In this document: one piece after another, positions 24,457 through 33,000 of the stretch | Position numbering within the stretch: the stretch's first letter is position 1 | Layout of the letters: every line of letters begins with the position of its first letter | Assembly (NCBI GenBank): GCA_023396415.1 | Contig: JAEWWJ010000074.1 | Span: 31,645 to 95,644, forward strand | Source of the DNA: Bacteroidota bacterium | GTDB lineage: Bacteria > Bacteroidota > Bacteroidia > Bacteroidales > F082 | Direction: 5' to 3' | Length of the DNA stretch: 64,000 nucleotides | Notes under the pieces: model-generated | Told to the model about the DNA's origin: nothing | Database searches by the model: none | Seen by the model: only the letters and a program-made list of their open reading frames with translations | Made by a program: the position numbers and the translations under genes

Positions 24457-26241
24457 CTAACTAACATACTTTCCGGTTTCAATCACCTTATCGGCAATGC
24501 GGCGGCGGGCTGCCACAGAATTGATCTGCTCCGATTTTGTGAAACGTTTCATGCCCATCAACATGGCTTGACGTTCGTCGGCTTTGGCAAAAGCGTTCAC
24601 GGCATCGCTTCCATGTTTATGAATCAAAGCAGCAACATCATAAAAATAAACATCAGCCATATCTTTCAGCAGATCAAGCGGTTTATCGGGATGAGTAAAT
24701 TGTTGTTTTTCGATGCGCAGCAGCATAGATTCGGCAGCATAGGTGTAGCAAACCATATCAGCCAAATGCAGCATGATTTCTTGTTCATCGGCAAACTTAT
24801 CCATGAAGTTTTGCACGGCAGCTCCGGCCACCATCAGAATGGCTTTTTTGAAATTGACAATCATTTTCTTTTTGGCCTCGAAGTAATCGGTGCTGGTGGA
24901 GCCAAATTCGGGAATCCCCATCAGTTCTTTGGCAACAGCCATGGCGGGCTCGAGCAAATCAATTTCGCCTTTCATGGCTTTTTTAAGTAGCTCGCCGACA
25001 ATCACCATGCGGTTGATTTCGTTGGTACCCTCAAAGATGCGGTTGATGCGCGAATCGCGATATGCACGCTCCACGGGCGTTTCGGCTGAATAACCCATGC
25101 CACCATAGATTTGAACGCCTTCGTCAACAATGTAATCCAGCACCTCGGAACCAAACACTTTGGCTATGGAGGCCTCAATGGCATATTGTCGCATGGCTTC
25201 CACCGATGCCAATCCTTTGTCCATGCCGCCGCCGGCAAGCGCCATGGTTGCGTCATCAATATTTTGGCTCGCCCTGTAGGTAAGCGATTCGGCGGCGTAG
25301 TTGCGGATGTTCATTTCGGCCAGTTTGTGTTTGATAGCTCCAAAACCGGCAATAGCAGAGGTAAATTGTTTGCGTTCTTTGGCATAAGCCGTTGCATAGG
25401 CAATCACGCCTTTTCCTGCACCCACAGTTGCTCCTGATAGCTTGATGCGTCCAAGGTTGAGGATGTTAAGGGCAATTTTGAATCCGCCATTGCGCTCTCC
25501 CAAAAGGTTCTCGGCAGGCACTTTTACGTCTTCAAAATAAATTTGAACGGTAGAAGAACCTTTGATCCCCATTTTTTCTTCGTCAGGACCTAAGGTGATG
25601 CCTTTGGACGCTGCCTCAACGATAAACGCACTGAGGTTTTTGTCGTCGTTGATTTTTGCAAAAACTATTAAAACATCAGCAACGCCACCATTGGTGATCC
25701 AAATTTTTACACCGTTGAGGGTATAATAGCTTCCATCATCGCTGAGGATAGCCTTGGATTTGCCGGAGTTGGCATCGGAGCCTGCTTCGGCCTCAGTAAG
25801 ACAGTAAGCTCCAATAAATTCGCCTGAAGCCAGCTTGGGGATGTATTTTTGTTTTTGGGCTTCGTTGCCATAATATAGGATGGGCAAAGTGCCGATGCCG
25901 GTATGTGCTGCAAAAGCCACAGCAAAACTAAAGCCCTTGCCCATTTCTTCGGTGGTGAGCATGGAGGTAACAAAATTTTGTCCAAAACCTTCGTAGGCCT
26001 CGGGAATAGCAATGCCAAGCAAACCCAGTTGCCCGGCCTCTTTAAGCAAGGAGGTCAATAATTTACGATCATGTTTTTCGAGTTGATCCATCTGTGGAAC
26101 AACTTGTGTTTCGGTAAACTCACGACAGCTTTGGGCCATCATGCGTTGTTCTTCGTTGAATTCTTCAGGGATAAAAATATCCTGAGCAAGGGTTTCTTTT
26201 ATCAAGAACTCACCTCCTTTAAGCATTTGTTTTTCTGACAT
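24457..26241 (-). CDS. fadE: long-chain acyl-CoA dehydrogenase, FadE of fadNAE type
   Basis: A 594-residue acyl-CoA dehydrogenase with the usual core (residues ~20-420: CLTEAEAGSDANSGKS, NGVKIWITNGGVADVLIVFA, GIKGSSTVQIYFEDVKVPAE, IYGGMGYSAETPVERAYRD, IFEGTNEINRMV) plus a ~170-residue helical C-terminal extension. Length and extension match FadE of the Bacillus-type fadNAE operon rather than the E. coli enzyme. It introduces the first double bond in beta-oxidation and passes electrons to ETF. It is third in the marR-fadN-fadA-fadE run, 31 bp after fadA. Confidence 0.93.
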   Translation of the reverse strand: MSEKQMLKGGEFLIKETLAQDIFIPEEFNEEQRMMAQSCREFTETQVVPQMDQLEKHDRKLLTSLLKEAGQLGLLGIAIPEAYEGFGQNFVTSMLTTEEMGKGFSFAVAFAAHTGIGTLPILYYGNEAQKQKYIPKLASGEFIGAYCLTEAEAGSDANSGKSKAILSDDGSYYTLNGVKIWITNGGVADVLIVFAKINDDKNLSAFIVEAASKGITLGPDEEKMGIKGSSTVQIYFEDVKVPAENLLGERNGGFKIALNILNLGRIKLSGATVGAGKGVIAYATAYAKERKQFTSAIAGFGAIKHKLAEMNIRNYAAESLTYRASQNIDDATMALAGGGMDKGLASVEAMRQYAIEASIAKVFGSEVLDYIVDEGVQIYGGMGYSAETPVERAYRDSRINRIFEGTNEINRMVIVGELLKKAMKGEIDLLEPAMAVAKELMGIPEFGSTSTDYFEAKKKMIVNFKKAILMVAGAAVQNFMDKFADEQEIMLHLADMVCYTYAAESMLLRIEKQQFTHPDKPLDLLKDMADVYFYDVAALIHKHGSDAVNAFAKADERQAMLMGMKRFTKSEQINSVAARRRIADKVIETGKYVS

Positions 26242-26272
26242 GGTTTTGTATTTTTAATGTTGAAATTTGGGT

Positions 26273-27445
26273 TTAGAAACGTTCAAAAATTCCGGCTGCA
26301 CCTTGCCCGGTTCCAATGCACATGGTCACCATGCCATATTTTTGATTGCGTCTTTTTAATTCATTGAGGATTTGAACCGTGAGTTTTGCCCCGGTTGCAC
26401 CAAGTGGATGGCCTAAAGCAATGGCTCCTCCATTGACGTTTACTTTTTCGGGATCAATTCCTAAGTCGCGAATCACGGCGATGCTTTGGGTAGCAAAGGC
26501 TTCGTTGAGTTCAATCAAAGCAATATCGGACAACGACATGCCACTGTGCTTTAGCACTTTAGGAATGGCAGCCAAAGGTCCAACTCCCATCTTATAAGGT
26601 TCAACACCGGCCACTTGATAATCAACAAGTCGTGCAATGGGTGTGAGTTGGTACTGTTTCAGAATTTTTTCGGAAACCACCAAAACAAATGCTGCGCCAT
26701 CCGACATTTGAGAGGAGTTGCCCGCAGTAGAAGTGCCATTGGCGGCAAAAGCAGGCTTTAGTTTTGCTAATCCTTCGAGGGTGGTGCCTTTGCGTGGACC
26801 TTCATCTACATCGAAGGTATAACTTCGGCTCATCATTTTGCCTTGATCGAAATAGTTTTCATTCACCTGAATCGGCACCAGCTCATCTTTAAATTTCCCT
26901 TCAGCTTGGGCTTTGAGGGCTTTGTTGTGGGAGGCTACAGCGAAAACATCTTGATCTTCACGGCTGACATTGTATTCTTTGGCCACCATTTCCGAGGTGA
27001 GGCCCATGCCCATAAACCACTTGGGATGATGTAGGGCAGCTGTGGGATTGGGAACCTGTCGCCAGCCTCCCATATTGATCATTGACATGGTTTCGGCTCC
27101 ACCTGCAATCACCACGTCGGCAATACCCGCACTGATTTTGGCAGAGGCAATGGCGATGGATTCAAGGCCCGAGGCGCAATAGCGGTTAATGGTCGAGCCC
27201 GGTACTTCAACAGTATCGAGTGCCATCAGCGAAAGCAAGCGACCCATATTGAATCCTGTCTCGGCTTCGGGAAAAGCATTTCCTACCACAAGGTCGTCAA
27301 TGCTTTTGGTTTCGATCATAGGAAAATCAGCCATCAAACGGCGAATTACTGCAACAGCAATGTCATCCGGTCTTACAAATCGGAGGCTTCCTCGTGGAGC
27401 TTTGCCAATGGGCGAACGGTAGCCGCCAACAATATATGCATTCAT
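26273..27445 (-). CDS. fadA: acetyl-CoA acyltransferase (3-ketoacyl-CoA thiolase)
   Basis: A 390-residue thiolase. The acylated cysteine is Cys90 in NRYCASGLESIAIAS. The other signatures are NVNGGAIALGHPLGATGAKL with its His, and the C-terminal MCIGTGQGAAGIFERF with the second Cys. It cleaves 3-ketoacyl-CoA to acetyl-CoA and a shortened acyl-CoA. It is placed 29 bp downstream of the multifunctional enzyme gene, the expected partner. Length is normal. Confidence 0.96.
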   Translation of the reverse strand: MNAYIVGGYRSPIGKAPRGSLRFVRPDDIAVAVIRRLMADFPMIETKSIDDLVVGNAFPEAETGFNMGRLLSLMALDTVEVPGSTINRYCASGLESIAIASAKISAGIADVVIAGGAETMSMINMGGWRQVPNPTAALHHPKWFMGMGLTSEMVAKEYNVSREDQDVFAVASHNKALKAQAEGKFKDELVPIQVNENYFDQGKMMSRSYTFDVDEGPRKGTTLEGLAKLKPAFAANGTSTAGNSSQMSDGAAFVLVVSEKILKQYQLTPIARLVDYQVAGVEPYKMGVGPLAAIPKVLKHSGMSLSDIALIELNEAFATQSIAVIRDLGIDPEKVNVNGGAIALGHPLGATGAKLTVQILNELKRRNQKYGMVTMCIGTGQGAAGIFERF

Positions 27446-27474
27446 AGTTGTATATTCTTTGGTTTGTGAATCAA

Positions 27475-29877
27475 TTAATTACGAAGAATTTTACCCGACA
27501 TAATAAGGCTCTGCATTCTTTCAAGTGTTTTGCGTTGTGTGCACAATTCGACAAAGGCTTTGCGTTCGAGGTTCAGCAGATATTGTTCGGTGACGGGAGT
27601 AAGGGCTTGCGAAAGGTTGCCACCGGCAAGAACAAATCCCAGCTTTTCGGCAATAAGCTTGTCATGTTCGCTCATGTATTCGGCTGTGGTATAGCCATCT
27701 GCGCCAACGTAAACCATCCCGAGTGCTTCGTTGCCCAATACCTTGATATCGGTGCGTTCAACCGGACGTGAATAGCCTTTTTCAACCATGTTGAGTGCGG
27801 TTTTTTTGGCATAGGCCAACTGTTGGGCGCGGCTTACAATCACCTCATCCACGCCGGGGCGTAAATATCCGAGGTCGAAAGCTTCATAGGCTGAGGTGGA
27901 AACTTTTGCCTGCGCAATGCTGAGATACCTTTGCAGGAAAGCATTCGTGCGCACATCGCCTTCTTGCAACTCATCCGAAAGGCGAAGGGCAAATTCTTTA
28001 ACGCCACCACCACCGGGGATAAGTCCTACACCAAACTCAACCAATCCCATATAGGTTTCGGCATGGGCAATCACTTTGTCAGCGTGCATACACACCTCGC
28101 AACCGCCACCCAAGGTCATGCCGTGAGGTGCTGCCACCACCGGAATGGAAGAGTAGCGCAGGCGCATGGTGGTTTTTTGGAACCATTGAACGGCCATGTC
28201 TAACTCTTCATACTCTTGCTCAATGGCAAACATATAAATCATACCCACATTGGCTCCTGCCGAAAAATGCTCACCTTCGTTGGAAATCACTAAAGCTGAA
28301 TATTCGGCTTCGGCCAGATCAAGGGCTTTGTTCAAGCCTTCGAGCACACCGGCACCAATGGTGTTCATCTTGGTGTGAAATTCAATGTTCAATACACCAT
28401 CGCCGAGATCATAGATGGTGGTGTCGTTGTTTTTCCAGACAATGCTGCTGCTGCGTAAAGCCTCTAAAGAGATGGTTTTTTCTTGTCCCGGAATCAGCTC
28501 ATATTGTTGGCTTTGTGGATCATAATAGTATTTTTTGCCTGCTTCGAGCTTATAAAAGCTTTGGATACCATTTGCCAGCATGGTTTTCACCCATTCTGCG
28601 GCAGGTTTTTGAACTTTTTCCATAGCCTCAACTGCTGCGGCAACACCCACGGCATCCCAGGTTTGAAATGGGCCCAACTTCCAGCCGAAACCGGCATTCA
28701 TAGCATCATCCACTTTGTAGATCGCATCGGTAATTTCGGGGATGCGGTTGGAAACAAAAGCGAAGAGGCTGTAGAAAGAGCTGCGGTAAAAATCACCGGC
28801 TTTGCCCTTATCTTTGATCAGAATAGGCATTCTTTCGGCCACATTTTCTATGCTTTTGGTTTGTTCAAAAACGGAGAATTTGGGTTTGGGACTTTCCTGA
28901 TATTCCAGGGTATTGAGGTTGAGGTCAAGAAATTTCTTTTTGCCGTCTTCAACAACTTTTTTGAAAAACCCCTGCTTGGTTTTGTCGCCTAGCCAGCGGT
29001 TATCTAACATCTTTTGTAGGTAGGGTGGGATGTTAAATGCTGCCGAGGATTCATCGTTGGTGAGGTTACGGACGTTGTCGGCTACATGCACCAAAGTATC
29101 TAAACCCACGATGTCGGCTGTGCGAAAAGTTGCTGATTTGGCCCGTCCAATCACCGGACCGGTGAGCTTATCAATTTCAGGAATAGTAAGTCCCAACTCA
29201 AGCACATGATTAAAAAGTTCCATAATAGCAAAAGTTCCCACTCTATTGGCGATAAAAGCAGGGGTGTCTTTAGCTAAAACCGCTGTCTTTCCTAAGAACC
29301 TATTCGCATAATCAGCCAAAAATTCAATCACCTCGGGATCGGTGAAAGAGGTGGGGATGATCTCGAAAAGCTGGAGGTATCGAGGCGGGTTGAAGAAGTG
29401 GGTGCCACAAAAATGCTTCTTGAAATCATTGCTTCGGCCTTCAGCCATTTTTTCAACGGAGATGCCGGAGGTGTTGGAGGTGACAAGGGTTCCGGGTTTG
29501 CGGAGGCGATCCACCTTTTCGAACACTTGCTGTTTGATGTCCAAGCGTTCCACTACCACCTCAATCACCCAATCGCAGTCTTTGATCAGGTGAAGGTCGT
29601 CGTCGAAGTTGCCGGTGGTGATGCGGGAGGCAAATTCGGTTTTGTAGATGGGCGATGGCTTCGATTTTAAAGCTGCAGCCAGGGCATTGTCCACAATGCG
29701 GTTGCGAACTTTTTTGTTGCTCAGGCTCAATCCCTTGGCGGTTTCTTCTTCTGTCAAAGTGCTGGGTACAATATCTATCAGCAATACTTGCAGACCGATA
29801 TTGGCAAAATGACAGGCGATGCCCGAACCCATTACTCCCGAGCCCAGCACCGCAATTTTTTTAATCCTACGTTTCAT
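27475..29877 (-). CDS. fadN: multifunctional 3-hydroxyacyl-CoA dehydrogenase / enoyl-CoA hydratase, FadN type
   Basis: An 800-residue fusion in the order dehydrogenase then hydratase, the reverse of E. coli FadB and the same as Bacillus FadN. The N-terminal NAD-binding motif is AVLGSGVMGSGIACHFANIG, followed by HFCGTHFFNPPRYLQLFEIIP and the HAD C-terminal domains to ~440. The C-terminal crotonase domain has NEGEHFSAGANVGM, PHGMTLGGGCEVCMHAD and EFGVGLIPGGGGVKEF with the family's acidic residues. It hydrates enoyl-CoA and oxidises the 3-hydroxyacyl-CoA. It lies 93 bp after marR. Confidence 0.95.
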   Translation of the reverse strand: MKRRIKKIAVLGSGVMGSGIACHFANIGLQVLLIDIVPSTLTEEETAKGLSLSNKKVRNRIVDNALAAALKSKPSPIYKTEFASRITTGNFDDDLHLIKDCDWVIEVVVERLDIKQQVFEKVDRLRKPGTLVTSNTSGISVEKMAEGRSNDFKKHFCGTHFFNPPRYLQLFEIIPTSFTDPEVIEFLADYANRFLGKTAVLAKDTPAFIANRVGTFAIMELFNHVLELGLTIPEIDKLTGPVIGRAKSATFRTADIVGLDTLVHVADNVRNLTNDESSAAFNIPPYLQKMLDNRWLGDKTKQGFFKKVVEDGKKKFLDLNLNTLEYQESPKPKFSVFEQTKSIENVAERMPILIKDKGKAGDFYRSSFYSLFAFVSNRIPEITDAIYKVDDAMNAGFGWKLGPFQTWDAVGVAAAVEAMEKVQKPAAEWVKTMLANGIQSFYKLEAGKKYYYDPQSQQYELIPGQEKTISLEALRSSSIVWKNNDTTIYDLGDGVLNIEFHTKMNTIGAGVLEGLNKALDLAEAEYSALVISNEGEHFSAGANVGMIYMFAIEQEYEELDMAVQWFQKTTMRLRYSSIPVVAAPHGMTLGGGCEVCMHADKVIAHAETYMGLVEFGVGLIPGGGGVKEFALRLSDELQEGDVRTNAFLQRYLSIAQAKVSTSAYEAFDLGYLRPGVDEVIVSRAQQLAYAKKTALNMVEKGYSRPVERTDIKVLGNEALGMVYVGADGYTTAEYMSEHDKLIAEKLGFVLAGGNLSQALTPVTEQYLLNLERKAFVELCTQRKTLERMQSLIMSGKILRN

Positions 29878-29970
29878 ACGCTTTGTTTTATTTTCCTTCT
29901 TGAGAAGGGTTGAATGTTTGTAATTGTCTTTTATATGGTTAAAAATGAGTTAATTGTGTTTGTTTTTGGC

Positions 29971-30447
29971 TCATAGGTGGAGCAATGCAGAGGAATCATT
30001 GTCTGCCACACCGGTCAAACGTTGCACTTCATTTGCTGCTTCGGTTTTGATGGCCAAGCACACTTTTGTGAAGATTTTCATTTCTTCCTCGGTGATGACG
30101 CTTTCAACCTTTTTGTTGAAATCAATCACCACTTGACGCACTTTTTTTCGCAAGGCCACACCTGTTTCGGTGAGAAAAATATGTACCACACGCTTGTCGT
30201 CTTTGTCTTTTACACGGTAGATCAACTCATCGTCTTCCATTGTCTTCAGCAGTCGCGATAGGCTGGTGATTCCCATTCCCATCATGGGCGCAATACGTGT
30301 GGCGGCAACTCCTTGTTGGGGTACGTTCAATAGAACGTAGGCCACACCTTGGGTGGTGCCTTTTTCAGCTGCCAACAGGTTGTACATCCGCCGCATGGCA
30401 AACAAGGCCGAGCGGATATGAGAATCAATGCTTTCTTGTATCTTCAT
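29971..30447 (-). CDS. MarR-family transcriptional regulator of the fad operon
   Basis: A 158-residue winged-helix protein with the MarR layout: N-terminal dimerisation helix (ESIDSHIRSALFAMRRMYN), HTH (NVPQQGVAATRIAPMMGMGITSLSRLLKTM in parts), wing with DKRVVHIFLTETG, and a C-terminal helix. It is the first gene of the marR-fadN-fadA-fadE run. It probably represses this operon and its own promoter, with an acyl-CoA or fatty acid as inducer, by analogy with other fatty-acid regulators. Two inverted repeats immediately upstream (30477-30493, 30512-30544) are candidate operators. Confidence 0.88.
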   Translation of the reverse strand: MKIQESIDSHIRSALFAMRRMYNLLAAEKGTTQGVAYVLLNVPQQGVAATRIAPMMGMGITSLSRLLKTMEDDELIYRVKDKDDKRVVHIFLTETGVALRKKVRQVVIDFNKKVESVITEEEMKIFTKVCLAIKTEAANEVQRLTGVADNDSSALLHL

Positions 30448-30472
30448 TCAATTATTTATTATGCACGCATTG

Positions 30473-30505
30473 CAAATATAAAAGCATTTTATACTTTTAC
30501 GCAAC
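30473..30505 (-). promoter_or_regulatory. predicted promoter of marR-fadNAE
   Basis: On the minus strand GTTG (30505-30502), a 21-bp spacer, then TATATTTG (30480-30473), a good match to TTTG-N19-23-TAnnTTTG. The marR ATG is ~26 bp downstream. Confidence 0.55.
30477..30493. promoter_or_regulatory. perfect palindrome overlapping the marR -7 element, candidate MarR operator
   Basis: TATAAAA-GCA-TTTTATA is a perfect 7-bp inverted repeat with a 3-bp centre. Arm size and A/T composition fit MarR-family operators. Its overlap with the -7 element predicts autorepression. Confidence 0.5.
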
Positions 30506-30511
30506 CGTTTG

Positions 30512-30544
30512 TTGTGAAAAAATAACATTGTTTATTTTTCACAA
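30512..30544. promoter_or_regulatory. second inverted repeat in the marR/FMN-oxidoreductase divergent region
   Basis: Arms TTGTGAAAAAATAA and TTTATTTTTCACAA (12 of 14 positions pair) around a 5-bp centre CATTG. There is no T-run after it that would make it a terminator. It lies between the two divergent promoters and could be an operator for both directions. Confidence 0.4.
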
Positions 30545-30670
30545 GGCTTTAAAATCACATCAAACCCTTGTTAAGGTTGGCTTAGCTGACTTTTGAAGAT
30601 AAAAATGGTTGGGTTTGACGGTACAGGAAGTTGCGGTACAAAGGTGTTTAAACAATTGAAAAAGGAGCTT

Positions 30671-31654
30671 ATGTCAACAATTCAACTCACTACAATGCTC
30701 GGAATTGACCTGCCGGTGATGGTGGCACCCATGTTTTTGGTGTCGAACAGCGAAATGGTTATTGCTGCTTTGGCCGCAGGAGGCACTGCCGCCATTCCGG
30801 CCTTAAATTTCCGCACTGATGCTGCTTTGCGGGAGGCGGTGGCACAAATCAGGCAGCAAACTGACAAGCCTTTTGGGTTTAATCTTATCGTCAACAAGTC
30901 GAACCCGCGCTATCCACGTCAGTTGGAAACTTTATGTGAGCTCAAAGTTGATTATATCATCACTTCTCTTGGTAGTCCTGAACTGGTGATACAGAAATGT
31001 AAACCGTTAGGGATAAAAGTGTTCTGCGATGTGGTCAACCTCGATTACGCCCTTAAGGTGGAGCGCTTGGGTGCTGACGCGGTGATAGCCGTGGGAAGCG
31101 AAGCAGGTGGCCATTGCGGCCCTGTTTCCAACAAAATTCTCATTCCTGAGTTGGTGAAGCAGTGTAAAATTCCGGTTATTGCTGCCGGTGGGATAGGCTC
31201 CGGGAGTCAAATTCAAGAACTGCTTGATTGGGGAGCTAGCGGGGTTTCGGTGGGAACCATTTTCATTGCTTCGGAAGAGGCTCCGGTTTCTATGGAATAC
31301 AAACAAGCTTTGGTGGACTACAGCAGCCGCGATATAGTACTGAGCAGTAAGCTCTCGGGCAGTCCGCTCACGGTAATCAACACGCCTTATGTGCAACAAA
31401 TTGGCACCAAAGCCGGCCTTTTGGAGCGATGGATGAAACGCCACAAATGGATGAAGAAATACCTCAAGATGTTGATTTTTGTCAGAGGGATGAAAAAAAT
31501 TGAAAAGGCTGCTTTTTCGGCTACCTATCAAACCGTTTGGGTGGCAGGCCCATCGGTTGATTATGTAAAAGCAGTGCGCCCATTGAAGGTGATTATGAAA
31601 GAACTGGAAGACGGATTAAAAAAGAACACAAAAAACACTATTGCCGGGCTTTGA
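30671..31654 (+). CDS. second FMN-dependent oxidoreductase of the nitronate monooxygenase family
   Basis: Start chosen at the ATG at 30671, which has a purine-rich AAAGGAG 10 bp upstream; the open frame from 30593 lacks a sensible start. The ~327 residues form a TIM barrel with LGIDLPVMVAPMFLVSNSEMV, ADAVIAVGSEAGGHCGP, PVIAAGGIGSGSQIQELLDWGASGVSVGTIF (in parts), and a C-terminal basic segment (ERWMKRHKWMKKYLKMLIF) not found in the 20.8-kb paralogue. The reaction is uncertain. It is divergent from marR across the inverted repeats, so it is probably part of the same regulon. Confidence 0.85.
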   Translation: MSTIQLTTMLGIDLPVMVAPMFLVSNSEMVIAALAAGGTAAIPALNFRTDAALREAVAQIRQQTDKPFGFNLIVNKSNPRYPRQLETLCELKVDYIITSLGSPELVIQKCKPLGIKVFCDVVNLDYALKVERLGADAVIAVGSEAGGHCGPVSNKILIPELVKQCKIPVIAAGGIGSGSQIQELLDWGASGVSVGTIFIASEEAPVSMEYKQALVDYSSRDIVLSSKLSGSPLTVINTPYVQQIGTKAGLLERWMKRHKWMKKYLKMLIFVRGMKKIEKAAFSATYQTVWVAGPSVDYVKAVRPLKVIMKELEDGLKKNTKNTIAGL

Positions 31655-31657
31655 TAT

Positions 31658-31978
31658 TTATTTGTCAAACAGTTGACCCCAAAAGCCTTTGCCTTTCACA
31701 ACGGAAATGTCGTGGGTAACTTTTACTTGGCACGAAAGACGCAAACCTTTTTCAAGATGATGGGGTGGGAGGTTCAGGCGCATTTTTTCTATGCTGGTAA
31801 GCGGTGGTTGAGTACCGATGATTTTTACTGCACAAGTTCCACAACTGCCTATGCCACAGCAGTTAAAAGATTTTGAATTGCCATTGTGGGGATGGAGGTC
31901 GTGTTCTATCAGCACATGCCGTAAGTTGGCTCCTTTTTCGCAAACGATTTTGGTTCCGTGGTAATCAATTAAAGGCAT
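31658..31978 (-). CDS. [2Fe-2S] plant-type ferredoxin
   Basis: A 106-residue protein with the plant-type cluster motif in NCCGIGSCGTC (C-X4-C-X2-C) and a fourth ligand in LRLSCQVKV, with MPLIDYHGTKIVCEKGANLRHVL as the beta-grasp N-terminus (in parts). It would carry single electrons in the cytoplasm. Its stop lies 3 bp from the stop of the convergent FMN oxidoreductase, so there is no shared operon. A functional link as an electron donor is possible but unproven. Confidence 0.9.
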   Translation of the reverse strand: MPLIDYHGTKIVCEKGANLRHVLIEHDLHPHNGNSKSFNCCGIGSCGTCAVKIIGTQPPLTSIEKMRLNLPPHHLEKGLRLSCQVKVTHDISVVKGKGFWGQLFDK

Positions 31979-32097
31979 TTTGTTTTTTGGCTTTCCCTAC
32001 TAACAGCTTACAAATCATTTTGTTTGATAAAAAAGTAAATTTACCCGACTGTCGGCCGCCATTTACCGACTTGTTTCGCCTATTGGCCGAAAAACTA

Positions 32098-32128
32098 TTG
32101 GAGACCCAAGGCTATGGGTCTATATTTG
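32098..32128 (+). promoter_or_regulatory. predicted promoter of the LiaF-like/LytS/LytTR unit
   Basis: TTG (in TATTG) at 32098-32100, a 20-bp spacer, then TATATTTG at 32121-32128. The leader to the ATG at 32174 would be about 40 nt. Confidence 0.6.
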
Positions 32129-32173
32129 CCCTATCGTTTAACAGAAACATCATTTATTAAATACACTTTTAAC

Positions 32174-32914
32174 ATGGAAACAAAAAAAACTTCACTCGAC
32201 AGACGCATGGTTGCGGGATTGTTGTTGATTATAGCCGGCGGGCTTCTCCTTCTCGATTCACTTGGAATGATCTCTTTCGACTTGCGCCATTACCTCATTT
32301 CATGGAAAACACTACTGATCTTCATTGGTATCATCAGTTTGAGCAGCCGCGAAAAACAAGGAACAGGATATATCCTCATTGGTTTGGGTGTCATTTTCTG
32401 GATTCCCGAGCTGTTTGACTACCGTGTTCGGCTGAGTACAATTTTTTGGCCTTCAATCCTTATTGGTATCGGCTTGTTGATTCTTTCGCGAAGGGGTCGT
32501 AGCTCAGCTGCAGGAACCGAAAGAACGATAAATGCCTTTCGCGGAGGCGAAAAAGCCACTGAAATTAGTCAGGACTTTGTTGAAGATACAGCCATTTTTG
32601 GCGGCGGAAACTCCAAATTTACTTCGAGCAATTTCAGAGGCGGAAAAATAACCGCCATTTTTGGGGGTTCCGACCTGAATATGTTAGATGCAACCCCATC
32701 GCCCGAAGGCTGTGTGATTGATGAGCTCGTGATTTTTGGCGGCAGCAATTTGATTATTCCTGATGATTGGCAGGTGAAATCGGAGGTGGTTTCCATCTTT
32801 GGAGGCTTCTCCGATAAGCGACTGATGCCTGTAAAAGTTAACAGCGAAAAATTGGTCATCATTAAAGGAGTAGTGCTTTTTGGAGGAATTGAGCTGAAAA
32901 GCTACGCCCGATAA
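32174..32914 (+). CDS. LiaF-like membrane protein (cell-wall stress response family)
   Basis: About 246 residues from the ATG at 32174 (METKKTSLDRRMVAG). The N-terminal half holds about four membrane helices in LiaI/LiaF arrangement (GLLLIIAGGLLLLDSLGMI, TLLIFIGIISL, GYILIGLGVIFWIPEL, FWPSILIGIGLLILS). The C-terminal half is the LiaF-type beta-repeat domain with five IFGG/LFGG repeats (TAIFGGGNSKF, TAIFGGSDLNM, VIFGGSNLII, SIFGGFSDK, VLFGGIELK). In Firmicutes LiaF proteins modulate an envelope-stress kinase. Here the partners are the LytS/LytTR genes just downstream. The role is inferred from this pairing. Confidence 0.85.
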   Translation: METKKTSLDRRMVAGLLLIIAGGLLLLDSLGMISFDLRHYLISWKTLLIFIGIISLSSREKQGTGYILIGLGVIFWIPELFDYRVRLSTIFWPSILIGIGLLILSRRGRSSAAGTERTINAFRGGEKATEISQDFVEDTAIFGGGNSKFTSSNFRGGKITAIFGGSDLNMLDATPSPEGCVIDELVIFGGSNLIIPDDWQVKSEVVSIFGGFSDKRLMPVKVNSEKLVIIKGVVLFGGIELKSYAR

Positions 32915-33000
32915 ATAAGGGTTTGATTTTTTGACCTTGGTATCGTCCCTTGGTTCTATCACAAGCATTCGCTTTCGTCAAACACACAAAAAACATAGAA

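Noticed and set aside
30593..30670. Upstream extension of the second FMN oxidoreductase
   Set aside because: No ATG with a ribosome site there; the ATG at 30671 has AAAGGAG upstream and matches the family start.
32569..32862. Minus-strand ORF opposite the LiaF-like gene, and many similar long antisense frames
   Set aside because: They mirror the codon pattern of clear genes on the other strand and have no family features.
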